DNA of 64,000 nucleotides from Roseomonas sp. (GCA_020249775.1 JADCFA010000016.1:1-64000), one strand, 5' to 3'. Shown: positions 45,110 through 54,218, numbered from the stretch's first letter. Made by a program: numbers and translations. Notes: generated from the letters alone by a model not told the origin.

Positions 45110-46207
45110 ATGACAAACGCCTCACAATTCCCAATCACGCGCCGCGCCCTTGGCGGGCTTGGCCTGGGCCTGGCTGCGACAGGTGCCGCACGCGCGCAGG
45201 ATATGGCCGGCAAGACCATTGAATGGGTCATCCCCTTCGCGGTCGGTGGCGGTTCGGATGTCTGGGCGCGGTTTCATTTGCCGCTGCTGCAACGCCATAT
45301 GCCGGGCAATCCCACCGTGGTGATCCGCAATGTCACCGGCGGTGGCAGCATCAATGGCGCCAATCAATTCGCGCAACGCACACGGCCTGATGGGCTGACC
45401 ATCCTTGGCACCAGTGGCTCGACGCAATTCCCCTTCCTGATGGGCGATCCGCGCGTGCGTTATGATTACCGCGCCTGGAGCGTGCTGATGGCAAGCCCGA
45501 CCGGTGGCGTTTTGTATGTGCGCCCGGAACTGGGCGTCCGCGGCCCGGCGGATTTGGCCAAGCTGCAAGCGGCGCAGGGCTTGCGCTTTGGCAGCCAGGG
45601 TCCGACCTCGCTTGATGTGGTGCCGACCCTTGCCTTTGAACTGATGAATCTGAATGTGCAGATTGTCTTTGGCATGCAGGGCCGTGGCCAGGGGCGGCTT
45701 GCCTTTGAACGTGGTGAAACGCCGATAGATTATCAGACATCCTCTGCCTATACGAGCCAGGTTCTGCCGCTGGTGCGCGAAGGCAAGGCCGTGCCGCTGT
45801 TTTCCTATGGCATCATGAATGCCGCGGGCGATATCGTGCGCGATCCGAATTTCCCCGATCTGCCGACCTTCCCGGAATTCCTGCGCGCCGCCACAGGGCA
45901 GGAACCGTCAGGCCCGGCCTGGGATGCCTATCGCACGCTGTTCGTCGCGGGTTTTGCTGCGCAGAAATTCGTCGTTGTGCCGAAGGAAACCCCGCGCGCC
46001 GTGCAGGAGCTTTACCGCACCGCCTTCACGCGCATCTTTGCCGATCCGGAATACAAGGAAAAGCGCGGCGCGGTGATTGGCGAATATGATGAGGTGGTGG
46101 GCGACGCCGCCGAGAAAGCCTATGCCGCCGGCACCGTCATCAGTGAAGCGACGCGCGACTGGATCAAGGAATGGTTGCTGCGCCGCTTCAACCATCGGCT
46201 TGGCTGA
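45110..46207 (+). CDS. Tripartite tricarboxylate transporter receptor (Bug/TctC)
   Basis: Periplasmic solute receptor of 365 residues. A twin-arginine signal (ITRRALGGLGLGLAATGAARAQ) precedes EWVIPFAVGGGSDVWARFHLPLL, the Bug family opening with its ligand-loop glycine run, and NVTGGGSINGANQFAQ. GGGGGAG lies before ATG 45110. It belongs with the following TctA-type permease and PrpF-family gene. Ligand is probably a carboxylate, as for the whole family; the exact one is unknown. Confidence 0.9.
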   Translation: MTNASQFPITRRALGGLGLGLAATGAARAQDMAGKTIEWVIPFAVGGGSDVWARFHLPLLQRHMPGNPTVVIRNVTGGGSINGANQFAQRTRPDGLTILGTSGSTQFPFLMGDPRVRYDYRAWSVLMASPTGGVLYVRPELGVRGPADLAKLQAAQGLRFGSQGPTSLDVVPTLAFELMNLNVQIVFGMQGRGQGRLAFERGETPIDYQTSSAYTSQVLPLVREGKAVPLFSYGIMNAAGDIVRDPNFPDLPTFPEFLRAATGQEPSGPAWDAYRTLFVAGFAAQKFVVVPKETPRAVQELYRTAFTRIFADPEYKEKRGAVIGEYDEVVGDAAEKAYAAGTVISEATRDWIKEWLLRRFNHRLG

Positions 46208-46245
46208 TCGGTCCAAAGGCAGCGCGGTAAAGGGAGTAAAATTGC

Positions 46246-48207
46246 ATGCTTGACGCGCTGCTGATGGCGCTTACCGCGCTCGCGAGCCCTGAACGCCTTG
46301 GCTATATGGCGCTTGGTGTTTTGATTGGTTACGCGATTGGTGTGCTGCCCGCACTTGGTGGCCTGGCAGGGCTTTCACTGGTGATGCCGTTCATCTACGG
46401 GTTGGATCAGGTTTCGGCCCTTGCCATGCTTGTCGGCCTGGTTGCGGTGGCGGCGACAGCGGATACTTTCAGCTCCATCCTGATGGGCATACCAGGATCA
46501 TCGGCGAGCCAAGCGACGATCCTGGATGGCTTCCCGATGGCCCGACGAGGAGAGGCCGCGCGCGCTCTATCGGCATCCTTCCTGGCTTCCATGATCGGTG
46601 GCCTGATTGGCGCGGTGATTTTGACCGGCGCAGTGCTGATTGCGCGGCCCTTGATTCTGGCGCTTGGCACCGCGGAATTATTCATGCTGGCGCTGCTGGG
46701 CCTTTCCATGGTGGGCGTGCTGGCGGGCAAAAGCTTCGCCAAGGGTTTGATCGCTTGCGGCATGGGCTTGGCGCTTGGCACGGTCGGCACCGCACCCGCC
46801 ACGGCGGAATATCGGCTGGATTTTGGGCTGATTTATCTTTCGGATGGTCTGCCTTTGCCCGTTTTGGTGCTGGCGATTTTCGCGCTGCCGGAAATCATTG
46901 ATCTGGCGCGCGGTGGTGGGACGATTTCGCGCTCGGCGGATTTGGGCCGCGGTTGGATCACGGGCATGCGCGACATCATGACCCATTGGTGGCTGGTGCT
47001 GCGTACATCTTCCATCGGGTCCGTGTTGGGGGCGATCCCGGGGCTTGGCGGCAGCGTGACCGATTGGATTGTCTATGGCCACGCGATTCAAACCGAAAAG
47101 AACGGCCAATTCGGCAAGGGTGATGTGCGCGGCGTGATTGCCGTGGAGGCATCGAATAATGCGCGCGAAGGTGGCGCGCTGGTGCCAACGCTTTTCTTCG
47201 GTATTCCTTCATCCGGGTCCATGGCAGTGTTTTTGGGCGGCATGACGCTGCTTGGTATTGAAGCCGGGCCGGCGCTGGTGGGTTCCCGGCTTGATCTGAC
47301 CTATGCGATCATCTGGTCGCTTGCCATCGCCAATGTCATGGGCACGCTGCTGTGCTTCGCGACATCGCCCCTGATTGCGCGGCTGACCACGGTGCGCTTT
47401 GGGTTGCTCGCGCCCTTTATGATGATGGTGGTGTGCTTCGGCGCTTTCAACAATAATCGCGAATTGGCGGATTTGCTGCTGCTGCTGGGTATTGGCCTGC
47501 TCGGCCTGCTGATGCGCCGCTTCGGCTGGCCGCGCCCGCCCTTCGTGGTTGGCTTTGTGCTGGCGCAGCCGATGGAAACTTACCTGTACCAAGCTGTGCA
47601 ATTCTATGGCTGGGATTTCTTGACGCGGCCGGGCGTGATGATCATTGCCGCGCTGATCGTGGTGTTTGCCGGGCTTGGTATCCGCAAGCGCCGCCTGGCC
47701 GATACGGAAGAAGATGGCGGCAGCACGGATACGGGCCAGCGCCAGCCTCAGGCGATTTTCGCCGTGATTCCGGTGGCACTTTTCGCCGCTGTCTTCGTTG
47801 ATGCGATGCGCCATAGCTTCCTGGGCGCGGTCTTCCCCATGATGATTGCGGGCGCCATGCTGCTGATCAGCGTGCCCGTATTGTTGCGGCTGAATTTCGG
47901 GCGCGTCGGCGGTTCGCTGTTCCATGATGCGGAAGCCAAGGCGAAGCCCGAGGATGGCAGCTTCTGGGCGCATCTTGGTTGGGTGATCGGGCTGGTCGGG
48001 CTTTCTGCCCTGGTTGGCTTCTTGCTCGCCAATACCATCTTCTTTCTGTCCTTCCTGCGTTATGCGGCGGGCTGCACCTGGCGGATGACATTATTTTTAA
48101 CTTTCATCGCAACCATTGGCCTGATTGTGGTGGCGCAATTGCTGACGCTGGATTTCCCGCAAGGGCTATTGCAGTATTTCTTCGATCTCCCCTGGCCCCT
48201 ACGCTGA
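46246..48207 (+). CDS. TctA-type permease fused to a TctB-like domain
   Basis: A 653-residue membrane protein. Residues 1-490 form TctA with its typical GVLIGYAIGVLPALGGLAGLSLVMPF start and the PFFGIPSS-like VPTLFFGIPSSGSMAVFLGG repeat. After a polar linker (RRLADTEEDGGSTDTGQRQP) the last ~145 residues hold four further helices arranged like the small subunit TctB. TctA alone is about 500 residues and no separate tctB exists here, so this is a natural fusion of the two membrane subunits. AGGGAGT precedes ATG 46246. Confidence 0.88.
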   Translation: MLDALLMALTALASPERLGYMALGVLIGYAIGVLPALGGLAGLSLVMPFIYGLDQVSALAMLVGLVAVAATADTFSSILMGIPGSSASQATILDGFPMARRGEAARALSASFLASMIGGLIGAVILTGAVLIARPLILALGTAELFMLALLGLSMVGVLAGKSFAKGLIACGMGLALGTVGTAPATAEYRLDFGLIYLSDGLPLPVLVLAIFALPEIIDLARGGGTISRSADLGRGWITGMRDIMTHWWLVLRTSSIGSVLGAIPGLGGSVTDWIVYGHAIQTEKNGQFGKGDVRGVIAVEASNNAREGGALVPTLFFGIPSSGSMAVFLGGMTLLGIEAGPALVGSRLDLTYAIIWSLAIANVMGTLLCFATSPLIARLTTVRFGLLAPFMMMVVCFGAFNNNRELADLLLLLGIGLLGLLMRRFGWPRPPFVVGFVLAQPMETYLYQAVQFYGWDFLTRPGVMIIAALIVVFAGLGIRKRRLADTEEDGGSTDTGQRQPQAIFAVIPVALFAAVFVDAMRHSFLGAVFPMMIAGAMLLISVPVLLRLNFGRVGGSLFHDAEAKAKPEDGSFWAHLGWVIGLVGLSALVGFLLANTIFFLSFLRYAAGCTWRMTLFLTFIATIGLIVVAQLLTLDFPQGLLQYFFDLPWPLR

Positions 48208-48218
48208 CGGATAAGACT

Positions 48219-49310
48219 ATGCAGAAAGCCATTCCCTGCACGCTGATGCGCGGCGGCACCAGCCGCGGCCCTTATTTCCTGCGCCATGACCTGCCCGAGG
48301 ATCGGGAAGCCATGGGCCGCGTGCTGCTCGCTGCCATGGGATCGCCCGATGCGCGGCAGATTGATGGGCTGGGTGGGGCGACGACGCTGACCAGCAAGGT
48401 TTGCATTGTCTCTCGTGCCGCGGCGGGTGAGGCGCAGCAGGTGGATTATCTTTTCGCGCAGGTTTCCGTGGATCGCGCCTTTGTGGATTGGGGGCCGACG
48501 TGCGGGAATATGCTGGCGGGTGTTGGGCCTTTTGCGATTGAAAGCGGGTTGGTGCCGGCCGAAGAAGGCGAAACCCGCGTGATGATCCGCGCGGTGAATA
48601 CGGGCGCGATGATCGAAGCCGTGGTGCAAACCCCCGGTAAGCGCGTGAATTACGAAGGCGATACCGCGATTGCCGGCGTGCCCGGCACGGCTGCCCCCAT
48701 TGTGCTGAATTTTGCCGATGCAGTGGGCGGAGCGACTGGCAAGCTGATGCCAACCGGCAAGGCCATTGATGTGATTGATGGCGTCGCAGTCACCTGCCTT
48801 GATATCTGCATGCCGGTGGTGATCGCGCGCGCGCGGGATTTTGGCAAAACCGCGCGTGAGACCGCGAAGGAATTGGACGCCGACAAGGACTTTATGGCGC
48901 GGATCGAGGCCATTCGCCGCAAGGCGAGCCTTGCCATGGGCATGGGTGATGCGGAAGGGCGCGTCATTCCGAAATTCGCCATTATCGCGGAACCCGCCGG
49001 TGGACAGGGCGGTGTCGCGGCGCGGTATTTCACGCCACTCGCCTGCCATGAGGCGATGGCGGTGACGGGCGGGATTTGCATCGCGAGTGCTTGCGTGCTG
49101 CCGGGCACGGTGGCGGAAGGCGTGGCACACATCACCGGCGCGGATCGGGAGACGATTGTGCTGGAACACCCAACCGGCAGCATGGAAGCGGTGATCACCA
49201 CGCGGCGTGCGGCGGATGGATCGCGGGAGGTGATTTCGGGCGGCACGCTGCGCACCGCGCGGCGGCTGATGGCGGGCGAGGTTTATGTCCCCGCCCGCGC
49301 TTGGGGTTGA
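48219..49310 (+). CDS. PrpF/4-oxalomesaconate tautomerase family isomerase
   Basis: A 363-residue protein with the diaminopimelate-epimerase-like fold of PrpF. Blocks are IPCTLMRGGTSRGPYFLRHDLP at the start, QIDGLGGATTLTSKVCIV, PTCGNMLAGVGPFAIE with the conserved Cys, and LPTGKAIDVIDG-like KLMPTGKAIDVIDGVAVTCLD. Family members isomerise aconitate or 4-oxalomesaconate. It follows the transporter permease by 11 bases, so the imported substrate is plausibly a tricarboxylate-like or aromatic-ring-cleavage acid. The ribosome-binding site is weak, as for coupled genes. Confidence 0.9.
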   Translation: MQKAIPCTLMRGGTSRGPYFLRHDLPEDREAMGRVLLAAMGSPDARQIDGLGGATTLTSKVCIVSRAAAGEAQQVDYLFAQVSVDRAFVDWGPTCGNMLAGVGPFAIESGLVPAEEGETRVMIRAVNTGAMIEAVVQTPGKRVNYEGDTAIAGVPGTAAPIVLNFADAVGGATGKLMPTGKAIDVIDGVAVTCLDICMPVVIARARDFGKTARETAKELDADKDFMARIEAIRRKASLAMGMGDAEGRVIPKFAIIAEPAGGQGGVAARYFTPLACHEAMAVTGGICIASACVLPGTVAEGVAHITGADRETIVLEHPTGSMEAVITTRRAADGSREVISGGTLRTARRLMAGEVYVPARAWG

Positions 49311-49355
49311 GGTGATGCCTTCCTGCCAGGGCAGCGCCTTGCAGGGGGGAGCGAT

Positions 49356-50528
49356 ATGGCAAGCCTGACCCGGCGCGGATTTGGTTTGGCTGGCATGGGG
49401 GCGCTGGCAGGTGCGGGCGCGGTGCGCCCGGCGGGTGCTTCCTGGCTTGGCAATTTGTTGCCGGGTGGCCGCGGCATGACTGGGTCTGGTGGCGTAAGGC
49501 TGAAGCAAATTGCCAGCGTTGACTTACCGGATACTCATGATCGCTTGGTTGACGCAATGGCCTGGAGCCCGGATGGCAGCAGGCTGGTGGCAGCAACATC
49601 CGTACTAAATGTATTCGACACAGACACTTGGAAATTGCGCGCGCGGTTCCGCGCTTTGACAGCTAATTCGGGAAAAATCTTTGGTTTTTCGGCGGACGGA
49701 CAGGAATTGGTTGCATCACGCGCCGTCGAAACGCCTTTTTCGGTTTTTGAAACCGATACAGGCAGAGTGGTACGAGACTCAGACCCTTTTCCAATTTCCG
49801 TTCCAGATGCCCTGGGCCAGTCTGGACCAAGGGTCCTATGGCAAGTGCGAGATCAGCAGAGCCTTACAGTGTCTCCTGATGGGCGCTACGTCATCATAAT
49901 TCAAAATGTTATTGGGTCGGGGATTAATGCATCTAGGCTTTTCTATACTTTTCTTTTTGATAGCCAAACTGGGCGCCATCTTTCGACCTCAGAAGGAACA
50001 TTGCGGCGGCGTCCAACCATAAGCCGTGATAACCGTCTCGCTGTGGAAGCGTCGCAGGGTTTGAATGCGTCGAACGAAGTCGAAATACTTGATCTTCCCT
50101 CATTGACGAAGCGCCTAAGCTTTCCCGTACGACTAGGTTTCATGCAATCTCTGTCTTGGTCGCCGGAGGGAGATCGACTGGCTAGCGGAATGGCGGACTC
50201 CTCGTCACCCCGAGAGCAGTATGACTCTATTACAATATGGAATGCGACGTCGGGTGAACGCATCGCCGGGTTTGAAAGCGGCATTGAACCAATCAGACAC
50301 ATAGACTGGCACCCGAGTGGGCGGTTCATCGTTTCTACTTCAACCAAAGGTACTGGTGATCGCGGGACATTACTGCAACTTCTCCCTGCGGGCGGCGGCG
50401 AACCGGCGTTACGGCACTTCGCTTCCGGAAGCACACTAATACGCGCACCATGCTTTTGCCCGCGCACCGCACGTTTGGCTTGGAATGAGAGTGGCAAGAT
50501 TCTGATCCATGAAATTCAGGGGCTTTGA
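49356..50528 (+). CDS. Tat-exported WD40-like beta-propeller protein
   Basis: A 390-residue protein. SLTRRGFGLAGMGALAGAGA is a twin-arginine signal. Repeats such as VDAMAWSPDGSRLVAATSVLNVFDTDTW and MQSLSWSPEGDRLASGMADSS...YDSITIWNATSGERIAGF are WD40 or TolB-like blades. The signal region is GC-rich like the genome, but from about 49500 the coding sequence is distinctly AT-richer. That suggests a foreign body sequence joined to a local leader, or relaxed selection. GGGGGAGC precedes ATG 49356. Function unknown; partners unknown. Confidence 0.82.
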   Translation: MASLTRRGFGLAGMGALAGAGAVRPAGASWLGNLLPGGRGMTGSGGVRLKQIASVDLPDTHDRLVDAMAWSPDGSRLVAATSVLNVFDTDTWKLRARFRALTANSGKIFGFSADGQELVASRAVETPFSVFETDTGRVVRDSDPFPISVPDALGQSGPRVLWQVRDQQSLTVSPDGRYVIIIQNVIGSGINASRLFYTFLFDSQTGRHLSTSEGTLRRRPTISRDNRLAVEASQGLNASNEVEILDLPSLTKRLSFPVRLGFMQSLSWSPEGDRLASGMADSSSPREQYDSITIWNATSGERIAGFESGIEPIRHIDWHPSGRFIVSTSTKGTGDRGTLLQLLPAGGGEPALRHFASGSTLIRAPCFCPRTARLAWNESGKILIHEIQGL

Positions 50529-50575
50529 CGCGCCCACCGCGCCATAAAGCACCTCAACCTCGACTCGCACCATAA

Positions 50576-50599
50576 GGGCCAAGCGTCCCCGCTTGGCCC
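50576..50599. terminator. Perfect 10-bp hairpin
   Basis: GGGCCAAGCG (50576-50585) and CGCTTGGCCC (50590-50599) pair perfectly around the loop TCCC, 48 bases after the propeller gene. No T tract follows, so intrinsic termination is uncertain. Confidence 0.5.
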
Positions 50600-50634
50600 A
50601 ACCTCACCCTACCCCAGCCGCTGCATCCTAACCC

Positions 50635-50681
50635 AGTCATGTTGTGGTCCGCCAAACGGACCACAACATGACTCATTTTTT
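50635..50681 (+). terminator. Strong 17-bp hairpin with T tract
   Basis: AGTCATGTTGTGGTCCG (50635-50651) and its exact reverse complement (50657-50673) enclose the loop CCAAA and are followed by CATTTTTTG. It is a strong intrinsic terminator candidate for the upstream plus-strand gene. The arm length is unusual, and it could also be an inverted-repeat end of a lost element. Confidence 0.65.
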
Positions 50682-50721
50682 GCGCGGCTGATTCACGGCT
50701 TCGGCCTTCAGCCTCCGCCGA

Positions 50722-50865
50722 TCAGGCGCGCGCCGCCATCCCGCGCATAAAGGTCTCACGGAAGCGGATCGGGTCGCGGTCCGTTTGTGTCTTGCCGGGT
50801 TCATTATCAATCCGCGCGCCAATCACATGCGGGCCATCAGTGGCAAGGGCGCGGTCAAAGCCGAG
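50722..50865 (-). pseudogene. C-terminal relic of a ThDP-dependent enzyme
   Basis: The minus-strand frame ending at TCA 50722-50724 reads FDRALATDGPHVIGARIDNE then PGKTQTDRDPIRFRETFMRG and ends in MAARA. This looks like the end of small-subunit ThDP enzymes (sulfopyruvate or phosphonopyruvate decarboxylase and acetolactate-synthase-like proteins), where A-L-x-x-DGP-x-VI-x-x-RID-x-x-PG precedes the C-terminus. Upstream of this the frame loses similarity and reaches a stop within about 30 codons, so the body of the gene, including the ThDP site, is gone. Confidence 0.5.
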
Positions 50866-50985
50866 GCTCGAGAAGCTTCTTTGCTGCATGGGGGCGTGCT
50901 CAAGGGTTTATTGGACGATACGGAAGAGAATCAGAAATTCAGTAATAGGCCAAGGGGGAGGGATTAAATCAGAGGTTTCTTAAAA

Positions 50986-51062
50986 TGGTCGGAGCGGCGG
51001 GATTCGAACCCACGACCCCCAGTCCCCCAGACTGATGCGCTACCAGGCTGCGCTACGCTCCG
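50986..51062 (-). tRNA. tRNA-Pro (anticodon GGG)
   Basis: The minus strand folds as a cloverleaf with acceptor stem CGGAGCG/CGCTCCG, D arm with GCGC and AGCCTGGTA, anticodon stem TCAGT/ACTGG with loop CTGGGGG giving anticodon GGG, and T arm GGGTTCGAATCC. CCA is encoded. It is the second proline isoacceptor in the window and lies downstream of merR on the same strand. Confidence 0.93.
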
Positions 51063-51137
51063 ACTTGATGTTGCTTAGCACCCTCGTTTCCGGATTGCCA
51101 ACCCTTACGAGATGATCCGAGCGGAGGCTTGAAAACG

Positions 51138-51557
51138 CTAAGCCGCCAGCCGATGCAGGGCGCGCGCAATATCCTCAAGCTCGGCCAGCGCGACCTTCAG
51201 TGCCAAGGCTTCCGACGCTTCGGTTGCAGGCGGCGGATCGCCCAAGGGCAATTCCAACGCCACGGGGCCTGGGCCTTCATCCGTGCCATCGCGCAACAGC
51301 CGCTGCACGCCCTTGATGGTATAGCCCTGATTATAGAGCAGATCGCCCACGCGCTTCAGCAGCGCGATATCCTCTGGCCGGTAATAGCGCCGCCCACCGC
51401 CGCGCTTCAGCGGCTTCAATTGCGGGAATTTGCTTTCCCAAAAACGCAAAACATGCTGCGGAATATTCAAATCATCGGCGACTTCACTGATGGTGCGAAA
51501 GGCGGTTGGCGCCTTGCGCGGGCGCCCCTTGTCATCCGCATCATCAGCGTCGCTCAT
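51138..51557 (-). CDS. MerR family transcriptional regulator
   Basis: A 139-residue regulator. The winged HTH is in [46 protein letters not shown] (~21-66) and a short dimerisation helix follows. No metal-binding Cys cluster is present at the C-terminus, so a classical metal sensor is unlikely. It overlaps the ihfA stop by four bases, a conserved alphaproteobacterial arrangement. Its targets are unknown. Confidence 0.93.
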   Translation of the reverse strand: MSDADDADDKGRPRKAPTAFRTISEVADDLNIPQHVLRFWESKFPQLKPLKRGGGRRYYRPEDIALLKRVGDLLYNQGYTIKGVQRLLRDGTDEGPGPVALELPLGDPPPATEASEALALKVALAELEDIARALHRLAA

Positions 51558-51859
51558 GCCTCGTCTTCCACTTCTTCATTGTTGATCCGCGCCTTCAGAA
51601 CTTGCGAAGGGCGAAAGGAAAGCACCTTGCGCGGCAGGATCGGCACTTCAACGCCGGTCTTCGGGTTGCGGCCGATGCGCTGGCCCTTCTGGCGCACCAG
51701 GAACGTCCCGAAGGAGGAAATCTTCACCGACTCACCCGATCCCAGCACGGCAGAAATACGCTCCAGCACATTTTCCAGCAGATCGGCGCTTTCGTTTCGC
51801 GAAAGCCCAACCTGCGCATAGATCGCCTCGGCCAGATTGGCCCGGGTGATGGTTTCCAT
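51554..51859 (-). CDS. ihfA: Integration host factor subunit alpha
   Basis: DNA-bending nucleoid protein of 101 residues that pairs with Ihf[32 protein letters not shown] and the DNA-binding arm [25 protein letters not shown] with the intercalating Pro are intact. It lies between fabH and merR in the conserved cluster. IHF would also serve NtrC/sigma-54 promoters such as that proposed for glnK. Confidence 0.96.
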   Translation of the reverse strand: METITRANLAEAIYAQVGLSRNESADLLENVLERISAVLGSGESVKISSFGTFLVRQKGQRIGRNPKTGVEVPILPRKVLSFRPSQVLKARINNEEVEDEA

Positions 51860-51939
51860 AGGTTCAGTCCCAGTTTGTCCCTGTTGGCTAAAGCAAACCG
51901 GCTTCCTGCGGCGGCGTCAACCACTCAGGGCGTGAATTC

Positions 51940-52920
51940 TCAGAATCGTGCAATGGCCGACCCCCAGGTCAGCCCCCCGCCAATGGCTTCCATCACCACC
52001 AGATCGCCATTCTTGATCCGGCCATCTCCCCGTGCCTCCGCCAGTGCGAGCGGAATGGAAGCGGCCGAGGTATTGGCGTGGCGGTCCACTGTCACCACCA
52101 CACGCCCCGGTTGCAGGTTCAATTTTTTGCCCATGGCTTCAATGATGCGCAGATTCGCCTGATGCGGCACCAGCCAATCAATATCGGCCTGCGTCAGCCC
52201 ATTGGCCGCCAGCGCCTCATCCACCACGGCTGCGAGTTTGGAAACCGCGTGGCGAAAAACCTCCTTGCCGGCCATGCGCAATAGGCCGGTGCCGCCGGTG
52301 GAACCAGCGCCGCCTTCGACCGCCAGAATATCCCCATGCCGGCCATCGGCATGCAGATGGGTCGAAAGCAGGCCGCGATCCTTGTTGGTGCCCGCCCCTT
52401 CGCCCGCACTCAGCAGCACCGCGCCGGCGCCATCGCCAAACAATACGCAGGTGCCGCGATCGGTCCAATCCAGGATGCGGGTATAGACCTCAGCGCCGAT
52501 CACCAGCACGTGGCGGGCATGGCCCGCGCGCATCATCGCCTCAGCGATGGAGAGCCCATAGATAAAGCCAGTGCAGGCTGCGGTAATATCAAAGGCAAAG
52601 CCCGGCCCGGCGCCAATCTTGGCCTGCACGCGCGCGGCAGTGGCGGGGAAGCCGGAATCAGGCGTGGTGGTGGCAACGATGACGCCATCCACTTTCGAAG
52701 CCTCCATGCCGGCATCCGCCAGCGCAGCGCGCGCGGCAGCGGCGGCAAGATCGGAAGCTGCTTCGTCAGGTGCCGCGACATGGCGGTATTTGATCCCCGT
52801 GCGTTCCTGGATCCAGGCGTCAGAGGTTTCAAGCCCGTGGCGCGCCGCCAATTCATCATTGGAAAGCCGCAAGGAAGGAAGGTAGCCGCCGCAACCGGCG
52901 ATCAACGCACGCATGACCAT
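51940..52920 (-). CDS. fabH: Beta-ketoacyl-ACP synthase III
   Basis: FabH condenses acetyl-CoA with malonyl-ACP to start fatty acid synthesis; 326 residues. The catalytic triad is visible: Cys116 in DITAACTGFIYG, His in LVPHQANLRIIE and Asn in DRHANTSAASIPLAL. Start 52920 (MVMRAL) or 52914 are both possible; no clear ribosome-binding site decides. It is 14 bases downstream of plsX, the usual lipid-synthesis pairing. Confidence 0.97.
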   Translation of the reverse strand: MVMRALIAGCGGYLPSLRLSNDELAARHGLETSDAWIQERTGIKYRHVAAPDEAASDLAAAAARAALADAGMEASKVDGVIVATTTPDSGFPATAARVQAKIGAGPGFAFDITAACTGFIYGLSIAEAMMRAGHARHVLVIGAEVYTRILDWTDRGTCVLFGDGAGAVLLSAGEGAGTNKDRGLLSTHLHADGRHGDILAVEGGAGSTGGTGLLRMAGKEVFRHAVSKLAAVVDEALAANGLTQADIDWLVPHQANLRIIEAMGKKLNLQPGRVVVTVDRHANTSAASIPLALAEARGDGRIKNGDLVVMEAIGGGLTWGSAIARF

Positions 52921-52934
52921 GGCGCTAAGCTACA

Positions 52935-53984
52935 TCAAGATGGCGAAGGCGCCAGCCTGTTGCGGCCGGCAAGCCGATCAAATCCATCCCGAATGCGATC
53001 ATTATAGCCATGCGTCACCATATCCATGGCCACATCCACGGCATGGGCGAAGCCAAGCGCATCCGTCCCGCCATGGGATTTCACCACCACGCCATTCAGC
53101 CCAAGCAGGATGGCGCCATTATAACGGCGCGGGTCCATCCATTCGCGCAACCGATCCAGGGCCGGGCGCGCCAGCAAATAGCCAAGCCGCGCGGGCACGC
53201 TGCTGGTAAAGACCTGGCGCAGCAAATCGCGCATCAGCTTCAGCGCCCCTTCGCCAGTCTTCAGCGCGACATTGCCGGTAAAGCCATCCGTCACCACCAC
53301 ATCCACCGTGCCCGCGGTGATGTCATGGCCTTCAATGAAGCCGCGGAACTGCGCGCCCACATGGGAATCGCGCAGGATCTCAGCCGCGGCGCGCACGCGG
53401 TCATCGCCCTTCAATTCCTCACTGCCCACATTGAGCAAGCCAATGCTGGGCGTGGTGAGGCCAAGCGCCACGCGCGCAAAAGCATCACCCATGATGGCGA
53501 ATTCCACCAGGTTGCGCGCATCACATTGCACATTGGCGCCAAGATCAAGCAGGACCACATCGCCGCGTGCGGAGGGGCCAATCGCCGCCAGTGCGGGCCG
53601 ATCAATTTCCGGCATGGTCTTGATGACAATCTTGGCCAGCGCCATCAGCGCCCCTGTATTGCCGGCGGAAACAATGCCAGCCGCTTCGCCGACCGCCACG
53701 GCATCAATCGCCATGCGCATGGACGAACCGCGCATGCGCAGCGCCGCCGTTGGCTTCAAATCACCAGAAATCACTTCGGGCGCATGGCGTAGGCTGCATG
53801 CGCGTGCGGCGCGCTTGCGCCGCGCCAAGGCACCACCAACCCGCGCTTCATCACCCACCAGCAGGAAACGCGCCCCCGGGTGCCGCTCGGCAGCCATTTC
53901 AAGGCCATCAAGCACAACTTCGGGTGCCGCATCCCCACCCATGGCATCAATCGCCAGAGAGAAGGCGGGCCCTGCATCAGCCAC
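52935..53984 (-). CDS. plsX: Phosphate acyltransferase PlsX
   Basis: PlsX makes acyl-phosphate from acyl-ACP for phosphatidic acid synthesis; 349 residues. IDAMGGDAAPEVVLDGL at the start, NTGALMALAKIVIKTMPEIDRPALA and VVVTDGFTGNVALKTGEGALKLM are diagnostic. It follows rpmF by 33 bases and precedes fabH in the conserved order. Confidence 0.97.
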   Translation of the reverse strand: MADAGPAFSLAIDAMGGDAAPEVVLDGLEMAAERHPGARFLLVGDEARVGGALARRKRAARACSLRHAPEVISGDLKPTAALRMRGSSMRMAIDAVAVGEAAGIVSAGNTGALMALAKIVIKTMPEIDRPALAAIGPSARGDVVLLDLGANVQCDARNLVEFAIMGDAFARVALGLTTPSIGLLNVGSEELKGDDRVRAAAEILRDSHVGAQFRGFIEGHDITAGTVDVVVTDGFTGNVALKTGEGALKLMRDLLRQVFTSSVPARLGYLLARPALDRLREWMDPRRYNGAILLGLNGVVVKSHGGTDALGFAHAVDVAMDMVTHGYNDRIRDGFDRLAGRNRLAPSPS

Positions 53985-54017
53985 AGCGGGAGCCTCGGCG
54001 CCCTGGGTTCTGCGGGA

Positions 54018-54218
54018 TCAGAGCCGGACGGCCGGCTTCAGGCGATCGGCCGCCACCACTTCACGGCCATCATAATAGCCGCAATGGGAGCAGACATGAT
54101 GCGGGCGCTTCAATTCGCCGCAATTGGCGCATTCATGATGCGCGGAACTGCTCAGCGCTTCATGGCTGCGACGCATGCCGCGGCGGGAAGGCGAAGTCTT
54201 CTTTTTCGGAACGGCCAT
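54018..54218 (-). CDS. rpmF: 50S ribosomal protein L32
   Basis: L32 of 66 residues. [20 protein letters not shown] at the start and a zinc ribbon with [25 protein letters not shown] are standard for this protein. The zinc-binding (C+) form is retained, so it may depend on zinc supply. It sits between yceD and plsX as in most bacteria. Confidence 0.98.
   Translation of the reverse strand: MAVPKKKTSPSRRGMRRSHEALSSSAHHECANCGELKRPHHVCSHCGYYDGREVVAADRLKPAVRL

Larger units (their letters stand above)
50529..50985. other. Gene-poor segment with hairpins and a gene relic
   Basis: No intact gene. It contains two perfect hairpins (50576-50599 and 50635-50673), the tail of a degraded ThDP enzyme on the minus strand, and about 100 bases before the tRNA in which I see nothing further. 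Confidence 0.6.

Noticed and set aside
45000-45231. Longer RluC-type synthase starting at 45231
   Set aside because: The extension overlaps the divergent receptor gene, and the S4 domain begins right after the start at 44988.
48060-49508. A 482-codon minus-strand open frame opposite the PrpF-family gene
   Set aside because: The composition is Arg/His/Ala-rich noise and the plus strand carries conserved motifs.
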